64,000 nt of DNA from Sphingopyxis sp. (GCF_016793825.1 NZ_JAEULM010000036.1:1-64000), one strand, 5' to 3'; shown: positions 1-12,353, counted from the stretch's first letter. Numbers and translations: made by a program. The notes: generated by a model not told the origin, from the letters alone.

Positions 1-3304
<3,304 letters not shown>

Positions 3305-3362
3305 GACACTCCCAGATGGCCGCCATTCCCCCCTGTCGGCGGCAACCGAGAGTGCTGACTGG

Positions 3363-3393
3363 GGCGGAACCCAAGCGGGTTCCGCCTCCTTTT
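3363..3393 (+). terminator. Rho-independent terminator after czcA
   Basis: A perfect 10-bp inverted repeat, GGCGGAACCC (3363-3372) and GGGTTCCGCC (3377-3386), has a 4-base loop and is followed by TCCTTTT. It sits 58 bases after the czcA stop and just before the ribosome-binding site of the next gene, so it may attenuate rather than fully end transcription. Confidence 0.75.
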
Positions 3394-3421
3394 AGGGATG
3401 GTGAGGATTGAGGAGCTTGCA

Positions 3422-4018
3422 ATGAATGAAAAAGCATCCGGGAGCGAACGCGAAAAGCGAACGCTCCAGATCGTTCTCGTCCTGAACTCGGCTATCGCGA
3501 TCGCCTTCCTCGTAACCGGCGGGCTCGGCGATTCGAGCGCGCTCATCGCCAATGGGCTCGACAATCTGTCCGACGCCGCGGTCTATGCCTTGAGCCTCGT
3601 TGCGCTCAGCCACGGCCTGAAATGGAAAACCCGTGCTGCCACGGCATCGGGTGTCATGCTGCTGGTCTTCGCGGCCGGCGTCCTGTTCGATGTAGGACGG
3701 CGCTATTTCGAAGGCAGCGAACCGATCGGTCCGACAATGATGATCATGTCGGCCGTCGCTGCGGTGGTGAACTATGCTTGTCTGAAGCTCTTGCAGCGCA
3801 TTCAGGATCCGGACGTCAACCTCAGAGCCGCGACAACCTTCAGCTACAACGACTTCATCTCGAACGGCGGCATCCTGATCGCGGGTGTCCTCGTCTGGTG
3901 GCTCGGTACGAACTGGCCGGACCTTCTGGTTGGATTTGCGACTGCGCTGATCGCGATCAAGGGCGGCATCGAAATCCTTCGCGACGCCCGCCAAGAGGCC
4001 AAACAGCAGAAAGATTAG
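3422..4018 (+). CDS. CDF-type cation transporter, short form
   Basis: A 198-residue membrane protein with five to six hydrophobic helices and no cytoplasmic C-terminal domain. It resembles the short cation-diffusion-facilitator proteins found beside czc genes. The two metal-site helices carry ANGLDNLSD (TM2) and SYNDFISNG (TM5), so the usual HxxxD pairs are replaced by DxxxD and DxxxN. It probably exports a divalent cation to the periplasm for the RND pump. ATG 3422 was chosen over the upstream start at 3398 because AGGAG lies about 8 bases before it. The altered site makes the metal specificity uncertain. Confidence 0.85.
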   Translation: MNEKASGSEREKRTLQIVLVLNSAIAIAFLVTGGLGDSSALIANGLDNLSDAAVYALSLVALSHGLKWKTRAATASGVMLLVFAAGVLFDVGRRYFEGSEPIGPTMMIMSAVAAVVNYACLKLLQRIQDPDVNLRAATTFSYNDFISNGGILIAGVLVWWLGTNWPDLLVGFATALIAIKGGIEILRDARQEAKQQKD

Positions 4019-4119
4019 AGCATGTGAGGCGTGTCGGATCGGCGGAAGAATGTTCGGACCTCTGCGAACAACGTCGCCGATCCTGCCCTAGAGGCACCCG
4101 ACAGCTCGCTCCCATCATA

Positions 4120-4190
4120 TTACGTCCTTATTACGCGAGGCAAAAATCGAGCCCACGTAACGACGCGTATTACGCCGCCATTCGGCGTAA
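4120..4190. repeat. Cluster of TTACG/CGTAA motifs downstream of tRNA-Gly
   Basis: Five TTACG or CGTAA pentamers occur in 71 bases (4120, 4131, 4156, 4170, 4186). The last two form a perfect 8-bp inverted repeat, TTACGCCG (4170-4177) / CGGCGTAA (4183-4190), with a 5-base loop. No T-run follows on either strand, so it is not a convincing terminator. It may be a processing or protein-binding site; function unknown. Confidence 0.4.
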
Positions 4191-4213
4191 GTGTCTGAAA
4201 TTGTTAGGAAAAC

Positions 4214-4288
4214 TGGAGCGGGCGAAGGGATTCGAACCCTCGACCCCAACCTTGGCAAGGTTGTGCTCTACCCCTGAGCTACGCCCGC
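4214..4288 (-). tRNA. tRNA-Gly(GCC)
   Basis: The minus strand reads a complete cloverleaf: acceptor GCGGGCG pairing with CGCCCGC, D-arm GCTCAGGGGTAGAGC, anticodon loop with GCC, T-arm GAGGGTTCGAATCCCTT, discriminator T and an encoded CCA (4214-4216). All stems pair. It stands alone, transcribed opposite to the flanking protein genes. Confidence 0.97.
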
Positions 4289-4449
4289 TCTGGCGGCTGG
4301 CGACCGGGTGGGTGCCAGCGGGTGAGGCGCGCGATTAGCATCGGCTTATGGAGTCGGCAAGCCCTGTTTGCGTTTTTTGCCGAAGGGTTGGCATATCGCC
4401 GCCAAATCCCACATAAGCGCATATCCCTATGACAAGGAGCACAGGTCCC

Positions 4450-5361
4450 GTGGCTACTCTCGGTCTCAACAGCGAGGAAAAGGAAGCCGTCGAAGCGTTC
4501 CGCCGCGACGTCGTCGAACCATCGATGACGCAGTTGGTCATTCTCGATTTCTGGGCCGAATGGTGCGGACCCTGCAAGCAGCTTGGCCCGGTTCTCGAAA
4601 AGGTAGCCGAGGATTATGCGGACAAGGGCGTGGTCCTGGTGAAGGTCGATGTCGATGCGAATCGCTTCATCGCCGGGCAGTTCCAGGTTCAGTCGATCCC
4701 GACAGTCTATGCGATCTTCCAGGGCCAGCCAGTCGCGAACCTGACCAATGCGCGCACCGAAAGCCAGCTGAAGACAATCCTCGACCAACTGCTCGCCCAA
4801 TTGCCGATCGAAAGCGAGGCAAGCGCGCGCGCGGTCGAGATCGCACCGCTGATCGAGATGGGTGAGAGCGTCCTTGCCGAAGGTGACGGTGAACGCGCGG
4901 TCGGCATTTTCGCGCAGATCGTGGAGATGGCGCCCGACAATGCCCCGGCGCATGGCGGGTTGATCCGCGCCCTGATCCTTGCGGGCGACACCGAGGCGGC
5001 GCAGGCCGCACTCGATGCAGTTCCCCGCGACATCGCCGACGATGCAGCGATCGCACAGGCAAAAAGCGCGCTATCGCTCGCGGCCGACGCCCCCGACGCG
5101 GGAGAGCTAGCGGGGTTCGAGGCGGCTGTTGCTGCGAATCCCGCCGATCATCAGGCCCGCTTCGACCTTGCTGCGGCGCAGATCGGCGCAGGCGCCCGCG
5201 ATGCCGCGGCCGACAATCTGCTCCATATCGTTGCCGCCGATCGCGAGTGGAACGAAGGGGCTGCCCGCGCGAAGCTGCTCGCCCTGTTCGAGGCGGTCGG
5301 ACTGGAGGATCCGTGGGTCGCCGCGCAACGCCGCCGCCTGTCGCTGATCCTTTTCGGCTGA
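4450..5361 (+). CDS. cnoX: Thioredoxin-like TPR chaperedoxin (CnoX/YbbN family)
   Basis: A 303-residue cytoplasmic protein. An N-terminal thioredoxin fold carries the redox motif WCGPC at about residues 37-41 and the cis-proline loop SIPTVYAIF. The C-terminal half is Ala-rich tetratricopeptide repeats, as in YbbN/CnoX, which hands substrates to GroEL and DnaK under oxidative stress. Unlike E. coli YbbN, which has SxxC, both active-site cysteines are present, so oxidoreductase activity is likely. I chose GTG 4450 because AAGGAG (4434-4439) sits 10 bases upstream; an in-frame ATG at 4429 lies before that site. The stop overlaps the next start (TGATG), so the two genes are coupled. Confidence 0.88.
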   Translation: MATLGLNSEEKEAVEAFRRDVVEPSMTQLVILDFWAEWCGPCKQLGPVLEKVAEDYADKGVVLVKVDVDANRFIAGQFQVQSIPTVYAIFQGQPVANLTNARTESQLKTILDQLLAQLPIESEASARAVEIAPLIEMGESVLAEGDGERAVGIFAQIVEMAPDNAPAHGGLIRALILAGDTEAAQAALDAVPRDIADDAAIAQAKSALSLAADAPDAGELAGFEAAVAANPADHQARFDLAAAQIGAGARDAAADNLLHIVAADREWNEGAARAKLLALFEAVGLEDPWVAAQRRRLSLILFG

Positions 5362-6011
5362 TGCCCGACGCTGCGCCTTTGACCATCCAGCGGATTGCGA
5401 TCTTCCCGCTGCCCGGTACCGTGCTGTTTCCTGGGCTGCATTTGCCGCTTCACATCTTTGAACCGCGGTACAAGGCGATGGTGCAGGAAGTGCTCGCACG
5501 CGACCGGCAGATCGGGATGATCCAGCCGCGGCAGATCCCGGGCGAGGAATTTCGTGAGCCGCCGGCGCTCTACGATATCGGCTGCATCGGCCGGATCATC
5601 GACGTCGAAGCGCTGGATGAGGGGCGTTTCAATCTGGTGCTGGAAGGCGTCGCGCGTTTTCGCGTCCGCCGCGAACTCGATGTCACGACGCCGTTCCGGC
5701 AGATCGAGGCCGAAATCGAGATCGAAGCGGAAGAAGACGCTGTTCTGTCGAGTATCGAACGCGCGAGCCTCGAGCGCGAGGCAAAGCGGTTTGCGGCGCG
5801 GCAGGGCTATGTCGTGGACTGGGATTCGGTCGGACAGCTCGACGATGCGACGCTGGTCAACGGCATCGCGCAGGTCGCCCCCTTTGACGCTGCGGCAAAG
5901 CAAGCTCTCCTCGAGGCTACACCCATCGGCGCCCGCGCCGACCTCGTCGTCCAGATGATGCAATTCTTCGGCCGTTTCGACGGCGACGACGGGCGCGCGA
6001 CCCTGCAATGA
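5361..6011 (+). CDS. LON peptidase substrate-binding domain protein
   Basis: A 216-residue protein consisting only of the Lon N-terminal (PUA-like) domain. It shows the typical IAIFPLPGTVLFPGLHLPLH opening, HIFEPRYKAM, and a later GVARFRV strand. There is no AAA or protease domain. In alphaproteobacteria this stand-alone domain commonly follows the CnoX gene, as here with a 1-base overlap, which suggests a shared role in protein quality control. The exact function of the family is unknown. The start is the ATG overlapping the upstream stop. Confidence 0.88.
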   Translation: MPDAAPLTIQRIAIFPLPGTVLFPGLHLPLHIFEPRYKAMVQEVLARDRQIGMIQPRQIPGEEFREPPALYDIGCIGRIIDVEALDEGRFNLVLEGVARFRVRRELDVTTPFRQIEAEIEIEAEEDAVLSSIERASLEREAKRFAARQGYVVDWDSVGQLDDATLVNGIAQVAPFDAAAKQALLEATPIGARADLVVQMMQFFGRFDGDDGRATLQ

Positions 6012-6012
6012 T

Positions 6013-6714
6013 TTAGTGCGGTTTGGTCCCCGCAATGCGGGCCATGTCCGCGATAGCGCGGCGCACGATATGCCGGTCGGCCTCGCCCAACCGCTCGACG
6101 AGGCTGTCGGTATAGGTAAATTGACGCCGGACGAGCGTGCGCTCGTGCCGCACCCTCGCTGCGACCCGGTCGGGCGCTGCGGCCCCGCGCGGCGAGCGTG
6201 ACAGCGTCGCCTGTCGATGCGACGCCCAGTCCGCGACCAATCGGTCGGCCAGCAACGCGGCCAACCCGTCGGAGGCCCCTCGTTCGACGGCAGCCTCCGC
6301 ATCGGGGTCGGCCAACCATTCGTCAATGCCGTCTTCGGCGAGCGCTTCGTACGACAGCATCGCCTGAACCTGTCGCCGCCCGGCGCATCGCTGGTCGCCG
6401 ATGAGGCGGAGGCGAAGCGTCTGCAACTCAGCACGCAGCTGCCAGTTCACATAGGTCGTGAAACGCGCCCGTGCCGGATCATAGCGTTCGGCGGCACGGT
6501 GGAGCGCGATCCAGCACACTTGCTCTGCATCGTCGGCGACGTCCGAAAGACCATAGAGGCGGGTAAAATGCCGGATGCGCGGACGGGCCAGCGCGGCGAG
6601 CCGCTCGAACGCGCGGTCAACTCTCGATCGGGCGCGGGGCGAGGTGTCGAGTGCGGTCCTTGCCTCGATCAGCGCCAGCACCGCCGCTTCGAGAGCGTCA
6701 CTTTTCGCCGACAT
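6013..6714 (-). CDS. Divergent sigma-70-like protein with region 2 only
   Basis: A 233-residue protein. Residues about 45-110 match sigma region 2: a DDAEQVCWIALHRAAERYDP segment followed by ARFTTYVNWQLRAELQ, which corresponds to the RpoH/RpoD sequence around YDPxxARFxTYAxWWIRxE. The downstream half is Arg/Ala-rich and I cannot recognise a region-4 helix-turn-helix. ATG 6714 was chosen because GGAGG lies 8 bases upstream; an earlier start at 6747 lacks a site. It converges on the LON-domain gene with a single base between stops. It could be a specialised sigma factor or an RNA-polymerase-binding regulator. Confidence 0.7.
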   Translation of the reverse strand: MSAKSDALEAAVLALIEARTALDTSPRARSRVDRAFERLAALARPRIRHFTRLYGLSDVADDAEQVCWIALHRAAERYDPARARFTTYVNWQLRAELQTLRLRLIGDQRCAGRRQVQAMLSYEALAEDGIDEWLADPDAEAAVERGASDGLAALLADRLVADWASHRQATLSRSPRGAAAPDRVAARVRHERTLVRRQFTYTDSLVERLGEADRHIVRRAIADMARIAGTKPH

Positions 6715-6807
6715 ATCGCATTCCTCCCTCGCGGACGAAGCGTCCACCGGGACAGGGATATGGCTGGATGGTTAGCGCCGGCGCGATGACCGGCTAGGTA
6801 GAAATAC

Positions 6808-8037
6808 CTAGATTTCGGTGCCCGCAAGCAAGCGGGGCAAGTCCCCCGCCTCGCCGCGTGCTTCGTCCATGAAGAAGCGTTTGAGGATCGGAAGGCGCTG
6901 CACCGCGCCCAGCCCGGCCCGCCGGACCGCCGACGCCGTGCGTCCCGGGATGCCGAACAGGCGCGTGAGGCCGTCGGTGGCAAGACTGACCATCAGGCTG
7001 TCGAGCCCGCGCCAGCGCTGGTACCGCGCGAGCAGGGCGGCATCGCCAAGATCGAGCCCCAGACGCGCACCTTCGACGAGAACCTCGGTCAGCGCCGCCA
7101 CGTCGCGAAGGCCCAGATTGAGTCCCTGCCCCGCGATCGGATGGATGCCGTGTGCCGCATCGCCGACGAGGACAACGCGATCGGCGACAATCGTCGCGCT
7201 GTGATGGAAACCGAGCGGATAGGTCATGCGCGGCGCGACGAGGTCCATCGTCCCGAGCGGGTCGCCCGCACGTTTTTCGAGCTCGGCGACGAAGCCGCGG
7301 TCACCAAGCTTCGCAAAACCCGGCCCATCCTTTTCGGAAACGGTCCAGACGAAGGCCGACCGATGCCGCCCCTGTTCATCGTCGACGAGCGGCAGCAGGG
7401 CAAACGGCCCCGATGGGAAGAAAATCTCGTGGGCGACACTGCCGTGCGGCTTGCTGTGCGCGACCGCACCGATCATCGCGTGGTGGTGATAGGACCAGTT
7501 CGCGATACTGAAGCCAGCGGCATCGCGCGTCGGCGAACGGCGCCCTTCGGCGACTATCAGCACGGGCGCCGCGAGCGTCGTGCCGTCCGCGAGCGTCAGC
7601 GTAACGCCATGCGCATCGACCGTGCGGTCGGTGACCGTCGACGGCATGAACAAACGGACCAGCGGGGCTTCGGCGAGCGCGGCCGCCAATGCGAGACGGA
7701 GCTGACGGTTTTCGATCATCGTCCCGAGCGCGCGGTCTTCGGGCGCGGTGACGAAGTCCAGTTCGCCCGCCTGCCCGCCATCGCTGACCTTGATCGCATG
7801 GATCGCACAGCCGTGCCCAGCGAGCCGGTCGGCGAGCCCGAGCACTTCGAACATCTGCCAGGTCGCGCTGGCAATGGCCGACGCCCGGCCATCGAAGCCC
7901 GGTGCGATCGTGGCGACCGGATCGGCCGGATCGACCACCTGCGACGACAGGCCGTGATGCGCCAGCGCCAGCGCCAGCACCTGGCCGACAAGACCGCCGC
8001 CCGAAATCAGGACATCGCTGTGCAGGGTTTCGCTCAT
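6808..8037 (-). CDS. ubiH: UbiH/UbiF-type FAD-dependent monooxygenase (ubiquinone biosynthesis)
   Basis: A 409-residue flavoprotein hydroxylase of the Coq6/UbiH family that hydroxylates the aromatic ring during ubiquinone synthesis. The N-terminus has the dinucleotide fold LISGGGLVGQVLALALAHHG, and the second FAD motif is GDAAHGIHPIAGQGLNLGLRD at about residues 285-305. The protein is mostly soluble and associates with the membrane-bound Ubi complex. It is divergent from ftsK and 93 bases upstream of the sigma-like gene on the same strand. Which ring position is hydroxylated cannot be told from sequence. Confidence 0.88.
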   Translation of the reverse strand: MSETLHSDVLISGGGLVGQVLALALAHHGLSSQVVDPADPVATIAPGFDGRASAIASATWQMFEVLGLADRLAGHGCAIHAIKVSDGGQAGELDFVTAPEDRALGTMIENRQLRLALAAALAEAPLVRLFMPSTVTDRTVDAHGVTLTLADGTTLAAPVLIVAEGRRSPTRDAAGFSIANWSYHHHAMIGAVAHSKPHGSVAHEIFFPSGPFALLPLVDDEQGRHRSAFVWTVSEKDGPGFAKLGDRGFVAELEKRAGDPLGTMDLVAPRMTYPLGFHHSATIVADRVVLVGDAAHGIHPIAGQGLNLGLRDVAALTEVLVEGARLGLDLGDAALLARYQRWRGLDSLMVSLATDGLTRLFGIPGRTASAVRRAGLGAVQRLPILKRFFMDEARGEAGDLPRLLAGTEI

Positions 8038-8160
8038 GAAGGTGCCCTAGCCCGCCGCCGGACGATTGGAAAGGCTGTGGGCGACCCGCCCGCCATGCTT
8101 GACGGCGAGTCCGGCGCATGTGCATATCCCGATGGCTAACTCATGGGGACCGTTTTCAGC

Positions 8161-10473
8161 ATGGCCAGCCGCAAGCCCATCGCCGCGAAGGCCGATTGGC
8201 GCACCGTTTTCCGGCAAAGCATCGCCCGCAGCCTCGTGCTGGCGGCGTCGGTGGCGCTCGCCGCCTTCACCCTGTTCCTGACGCTTGCGCTCCTGACCTA
8301 TGACAGCACCGACGCGGCGCTGAACACAGCGGCGGGCGGCAGCGCGGCGAACTGGATGGGCGCGGCGGGTGCCTGGTTCGCCGATCTGGGGCTGTCGATC
8401 GGGGGCGCCCCGATCGCCCTCCTCATTCCATTGCTCGGGCTTATGGCGTGGCGACTCTGGACGGGCGCGCCGCAGCCCTATTGGCTCCGCCAACTGGCTT
8501 ATGCCTTTGCGGGCCTGTTGCTCGCCGGGCTCGGCGCCGAGCTGTGGGCGCCGGCGAACGGATCGCCGCTGCCCGCCGGCTGGGGCGGCATCATCGCGCT
8601 GGTCGTCGGCGGTGCGATCACCCCCTGGTTCGCGCTGGCCGGCGATCCCGCCGCGGCGCTGATCCGCTTTGCGACGATCCTGTTCCTGCTCGGCATCGGG
8701 ATCTGGCTCGCCTGGCGCGCGCTCCGCCTCGAAAAGGGCTGGTCACAGCGTTTCAAATTGCCGGCCGCCGAAGGTAGCCGCGTTGTAGAGCCGACGCGCG
8801 AGATCGACACCGGCACGAAAGCGCCCAATTTGATGGAGCGGGTCATCCGCCCGCGGCCGCGCGCCGAACCGAGCGACCGCGCCCCGCCCGAGATCGCCGA
8901 ACCCGTCCAGCGGTCGGCCCCGACGAAACCCAAAACCAAGCCGCAGACCGAGCTGTTCACCAACTATCAACTGCCGTCGATCGACCTGCTCGCCCCCGCG
9001 CCCGACCGGCCGGCGGGTCAGATCGACAAGGCCGCGCTCGAACGCAATGCACGCCTGCTCGAGTCGGTTCTTGAGGATTTTCAGGTCAAGGGCGTGATTA
9101 CCGCGGTGCGGCCCGGCCCGGTCGTCACCATGTACGAGCTGGAGCCCGCACCCGGCACGAAGGCCAGCCGCGTGTCGAACCTCGCGGACGATATCGCGCG
9201 CAACATGTCGGCGCTGTCCGCGCGCATCGCGCCGATTCCGGGACGCACCGTGATCGGCATCGAACTGCCGAATGCGCACCGCGAAGCGGTGGTGCTGCAC
9301 GAGATCATCGGCAGCGCGCTGTTCCAGGATCAGACCGGCGCGCTGCCGATCATCCTCGGCAAGAATATCAGCGGCGACGCGATGATCGCCGACCTGGCCC
9401 CGATGCCGCACCTGCTGATCGCGGGTACGACGGGTTCGGGTAAGTCGGTCGGGCTTAACGCCATGATCCTCTCGCTGCTCTATCGCCTGGGTCCCGATCA
9501 GGTGAAGATGATCATGATCGATCCCAAGATGCTGGAACTCAGCGTCTATGACGATATTCCACATTTGCTCGCGCCCGTGGTAACCGAGCCGAAAAAGGCG
9601 ATCCGCGCCCTGAAATGGGCGGTCGAGCAGATGGAGGACCGCTATCGGATGATGTCGTCGCTGTCGGTGCGCAACCTTGCCTCCTACAACGACAAGGTCC
9701 GCGGCGCGCTTGCGAAAGGCAAGTCGCTCGGCCGCCGCGTCCAGACCGGCTATGATCCCGATACCGGCCAGCCGGTCTATGAGGAAGAGACGCTCGATTA
9801 TGCGCCGCTGCCCCAGATCGTGGTAGTGGTCGACGAGCTCGCCGATCTGATGATGACCGCCGGCAAGGAAGTCGAATTCCTGATCCAGCGCCTCGCGCAA
9901 AAGGCGCGCGCGGCCGGCATCCACCTGATCCTCGCGACGCAGCGCCCGTCAGTCGACGTCATCACCGGCGTCATCAAGGCAAACCTGCCGACGCGCATCA
10001 GCTTCAACGTCACCTCGAAGATCGACAGCCGCACCATCCTGGGCGAGGCAGGGGCCGAACAACTGCTGGGCAAGGGCGACATGCTGTACGTCCCCGGCGG
10101 CAAGCAGATCACCCGCATTCACGGGCCATTCGTGTCGGACGACGAAGTGCGGGCGGTCGCCGATCACTGGAAGGGACAGGGCCGCCCCGACTATATCGAA
10201 AGCGTCACCGAGGACCCCGAGGATGGCGGTTTCGCCATGGAAGGGGCGCCGACCGGCGGCGACAGCGCCGAGGATCGGATGTATGCCAAGGCCTGTCAGA
10301 TAGTCGTCGAAAGCCAGAAAGCATCGACGAGCTGGCTTCAGCGCCAATTGCGCATCGGTTACAACAGCGCCGCCCGCCTGATCGAACGCATGGAAGAGGA
10401 AGGCCTCGTCAGTCCGCCCAACCATGTCGGGCGCCGCGACGTGCTGACCGACCAGTACGGCCAGCCGCGATAG
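8161..10473 (+). CDS. ftsK: DNA translocase FtsK
   Basis: A 770-residue DNA motor that couples chromosome segregation to division. It has four N-terminal transmembrane segments (to about residue 190), a Pro-rich linker, a RecA-like motor with Walker A GTTGSGKS near residue 425, Walker B (IVVVVDELADLMM) and, at the C-terminus, a gamma winged helix (QKASTSWLQRQLRIGYNSAARLIERMEEEG) that reads KOPS. An in-frame ATG exists at 8143; I prefer 8161 because a GGGGA lies about 11 bases upstream, but the choice is not certain. A weak imperfect GC hairpin follows the stop (10482-10508). Confidence 0.95.
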   Translation: MASRKPIAAKADWRTVFRQSIARSLVLAASVALAAFTLFLTLALLTYDSTDAALNTAAGGSAANWMGAAGAWFADLGLSIGGAPIALLIPLLGLMAWRLWTGAPQPYWLRQLAYAFAGLLLAGLGAELWAPANGSPLPAGWGGIIALVVGGAITPWFALAGDPAAALIRFATILFLLGIGIWLAWRALRLEKGWSQRFKLPAAEGSRVVEPTREIDTGTKAPNLMERVIRPRPRAEPSDRAPPEIAEPVQRSAPTKPKTKPQTELFTNYQLPSIDLLAPAPDRPAGQIDKAALERNARLLESVLEDFQVKGVITAVRPGPVVTMYELEPAPGTKASRVSNLADDIARNMSALSARIAPIPGRTVIGIELPNAHREAVVLHEIIGSALFQDQTGALPIILGKNISGDAMIADLAPMPHLLIAGTTGSGKSVGLNAMILSLLYRLGPDQVKMIMIDPKMLELSVYDDIPHLLAPVVTEPKKAIRALKWAVEQMEDRYRMMSSLSVRNLASYNDKVRGALAKGKSLGRRVQTGYDPDTGQPVYEEETLDYAPLPQIVVVVDELADLMMTAGKEVEFLIQRLAQKARAAGIHLILATQRPSVDVITGVIKANLPTRISFNVTSKIDSRTILGEAGAEQLLGKGDMLYVPGGKQITRIHGPFVSDDEVRAVADHWKGQGRPDYIESVTEDPEDGGFAMEGAPTGGDSAEDRMYAKACQIVVESQKASTSWLQRQLRIGYNSAARLIERMEEEGLVSPPNHVGRRDVLTDQYGQPR

Positions 10474-10585
10474 CCCCTTCGCCGTCCCGGAGCAGACCGG
10501 GATGACGGGAAAATGAAGCGGCGGTTCAGTCCGAGTTCAACGCCCGATGGCCAGAGCAGGCTGCCGAAATGAAAATGAGAGTCAG

Positions 10586-11227
10586 ATGATCTTGAAGACG
10601 CCCCTCGCCCCTCTTGCCGCCTGCACACTTGTGCCGCTCGCCGGCTTTGGCTTCGCGCTTGCCGTTCCCGCGATCGCGCAATCGGCGAATGCCCTGTCGT
10701 CGGTGCAGTCGCACCTCAAGGCGACGAGTTCGATGACCGCCGATTTCGTCCAGACCGATCGCAACGGCCAGCGGTTGTCGGGCAAACTGACGCTCAAGCG
10801 CCCCGGCAAGATCCGGTTCCAGTATCAAAAGGACGTTCCGCTGCTGATCGTCGGCGACGGCAGCCGCCTGACCATGATCGACTATCAGGTGAAGCAGGTA
10901 CAAAGCTGGCCGGTGAAGAACTCGCCTCTGGGCGCGCTGCTCGATCCCGACCGCGACCTGACGAAATATGCCAAGGTGCTGCCGACGGGCAGCGACGAGG
11001 TGGTGAGCGTCGAGGTCAAGGACCCCAAGCGGCCCGAATATGGCACGATCACGATGGTCTTCGTCCGCGACGGATCGGCTCCTTCGGGTCTGCGCCTGCG
11101 TGGCTGGGTCGCGCTGGATTCGCAGAACAACCGCACCCGCATCGATCTTTCGAATCAGAAGTTCAACGTCGCGGTCGCCGATTCCGCATTCAAATGGACC
11201 GACCCGCGCCCGCGCCAGCGGAAGTAA
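10586..11227 (+). CDS. lolA: Outer-membrane lipoprotein carrier LolA
   Basis: A 213-residue periplasmic chaperone that moves lipoproteins from LolCDE to the outer membrane. It has a signal peptide (to about AIAQS) followed by the LolA beta-barrel fold: MTADFVQTDRNGQRLSGKL, the RPGKIRFQY strand and VGDGSRLTMIDYQVKQV. No LolB gene is nearby, which is usual for alphaproteobacteria. I used ATG 10586, which starts the signal peptide directly; an upstream in-frame start at 10547 would bury it. It lies 112 bases after ftsK. Confidence 0.9.
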   Translation: MILKTPLAPLAACTLVPLAGFGFALAVPAIAQSANALSSVQSHLKATSSMTADFVQTDRNGQRLSGKLTLKRPGKIRFQYQKDVPLLIVGDGSRLTMIDYQVKQVQSWPVKNSPLGALLDPDRDLTKYAKVLPTGSDEVVSVEVKDPKRPEYGTITMVFVRDGSAPSGLRLRGWVALDSQNNRTRIDLSNQKFNVAVADSAFKWTDPRPRQRK

Positions 11228-11558
11228 CCGCACCGAGGGGCGCCAAGCTGCCATGGGGCGCCCGGCCTTCGACGAACGGCCCGACCTGGCCGACGAACGG
11301 CGGCGCGCCGCCGCTTGTTCAGCTTGGCGACAGGGAAGCTGGGGTATTCCAACTCTCGAAGGCGCCAACACGGCCCCGGCTTTGGGTTTCCCCCTGTTGC
11401 CCCATCCGGACTGCCCGGTGTCTTCATTCAAGAGCGTGACGAACGCTGACCTTGAACCCCCGTTCCACCGCCCCTGGAACGGGGGTTTATGTTTGCGCGA
11501 ACCAGATTCCGCCCGCGCGCCGTTGCGCCGCCTCGTCCGCATGGATAGAGCCGTTCGA
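11228..11558. other. Intergenic region between lolA and xthA
   Basis: About 330 bases without a convincing gene. It contains a strong hairpin (listed separately) near 11455-11487. No -35/-10 pair, tRNA or conserved ORF was recognised in the remainder. Short open frames cross it, but they are continuations of GC-rich frames from xthA. Confidence 0.5.
11455..11490 (+). terminator. Hairpin terminator downstream of lolA
   Basis: A perfect 13-bp inverted repeat, AACCCCCGTTCCA (11455-11467) / TGGAACGGGGGTT (11475-11487), has a 7-base loop and a short T/A tract after it. It lies 228 bases after lolA and 71 bases before xthA, so it could end lolA transcription. Confidence 0.55.
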
Positions 11559-12353
11559 ATGAGCAACACCAGCATTGCGTCGTGGAACATCAACAGCGTC
11601 CGCGCGCGGATCGGTATCGTCGAGAAATTCCTCCGCGAAGAGGCGCCCGACGTCCTGTGCCTGCAGGAAACGAAAGTCGAATGCGGCCTGTTCCCAAAGG
11701 GGATGTTCGAACAGCTTGGCTATACGCACATCGTCACCAACGGACAGCGGATGCATCACGGCGTCGCGATCGTCAGCCGGATCCCGCTGGCCGACATTCG
11801 CAAATATGACTGGCAGGCGAACGGCGAAGCGCGGCACGTCGGTGTGACATTGCCGTCGGGCGTGCGGCTCGACAATGTCTATATCCCCGCCGGCGGCGAC
11901 ATCCCCGACCGCGATCTCAATCCCAAATTCGGGCAGAAGCTCGACTTCTATGGCCGGATGACCGAATGGTCGAGCGCGCTTGTCGATACGCCGACCGTCC
12001 TGACGGGCGATTTCAACGTCGCGCCGCTAGAAAGCGATGTGTGGAACCACAAGGCCCTGCTCGATGTGGTCAGCCACACGCCGATCGAAGTCGAAACACT
12101 CGCCCGCCTGCAGGCGGCGTCGGATTGGGTCGATCTTGGCCGCCACTTCGTCGCGGCGCCGACGCCCCTCTACACCTGGTGGAGCTACCGCGCGAAGGAC
12201 TGGGAAGCGTCGAACCGCGGCCGCCGCCTCGACCATATGTGGGTGACGCCCGACCTGATGCCGAAAGCCGTCGCGCACCGTATCGTCCAGCCCGCGCGGA
12301 GCTGGGAGCGGCCATCGGATCATATTCCCATCGTGACGGAGTTCGCTTTTTGA
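11559..12353 (+). CDS. xthA: Exodeoxyribonuclease III
   Basis: A 264-residue Mg-dependent AP endonuclease and 3'-5' exonuclease of base-excision repair. Motifs are SWNINSVRAR at the start, CLQETKVE (catalytic Glu), VYIPAGG, LTGDFNVAP (catalytic Asp/Asn) and the C-terminal RRLDHMW...SDHIPIV with the active-site histidine. Length fits the family. ATG 11559 gives a compact N-terminus; an in-frame ATG at 11541 would add six residues. The stop codon overlaps the TTG start of the next gene. Confidence 0.93.
   Translation: MSNTSIASWNINSVRARIGIVEKFLREEAPDVLCLQETKVECGLFPKGMFEQLGYTHIVTNGQRMHHGVAIVSRIPLADIRKYDWQANGEARHVGVTLPSGVRLDNVYIPAGGDIPDRDLNPKFGQKLDFYGRMTEWSSALVDTPTVLTGDFNVAPLESDVWNHKALLDVVSHTPIEVETLARLQAASDWVDLGRHFVAAPTPLYTWWSYRAKDWEASNRGRRLDHMWVTPDLMPKAVAHRIVQPARSWERPSDHIPIVTEFAF

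Noticed and set aside
10482..10508. Terminator after ftsK
   Set aside because: The stem is interrupted by a bulge and lacks a T-run. It may be a common intergenic GC repeat and is mentioned only in the ftsK entry.
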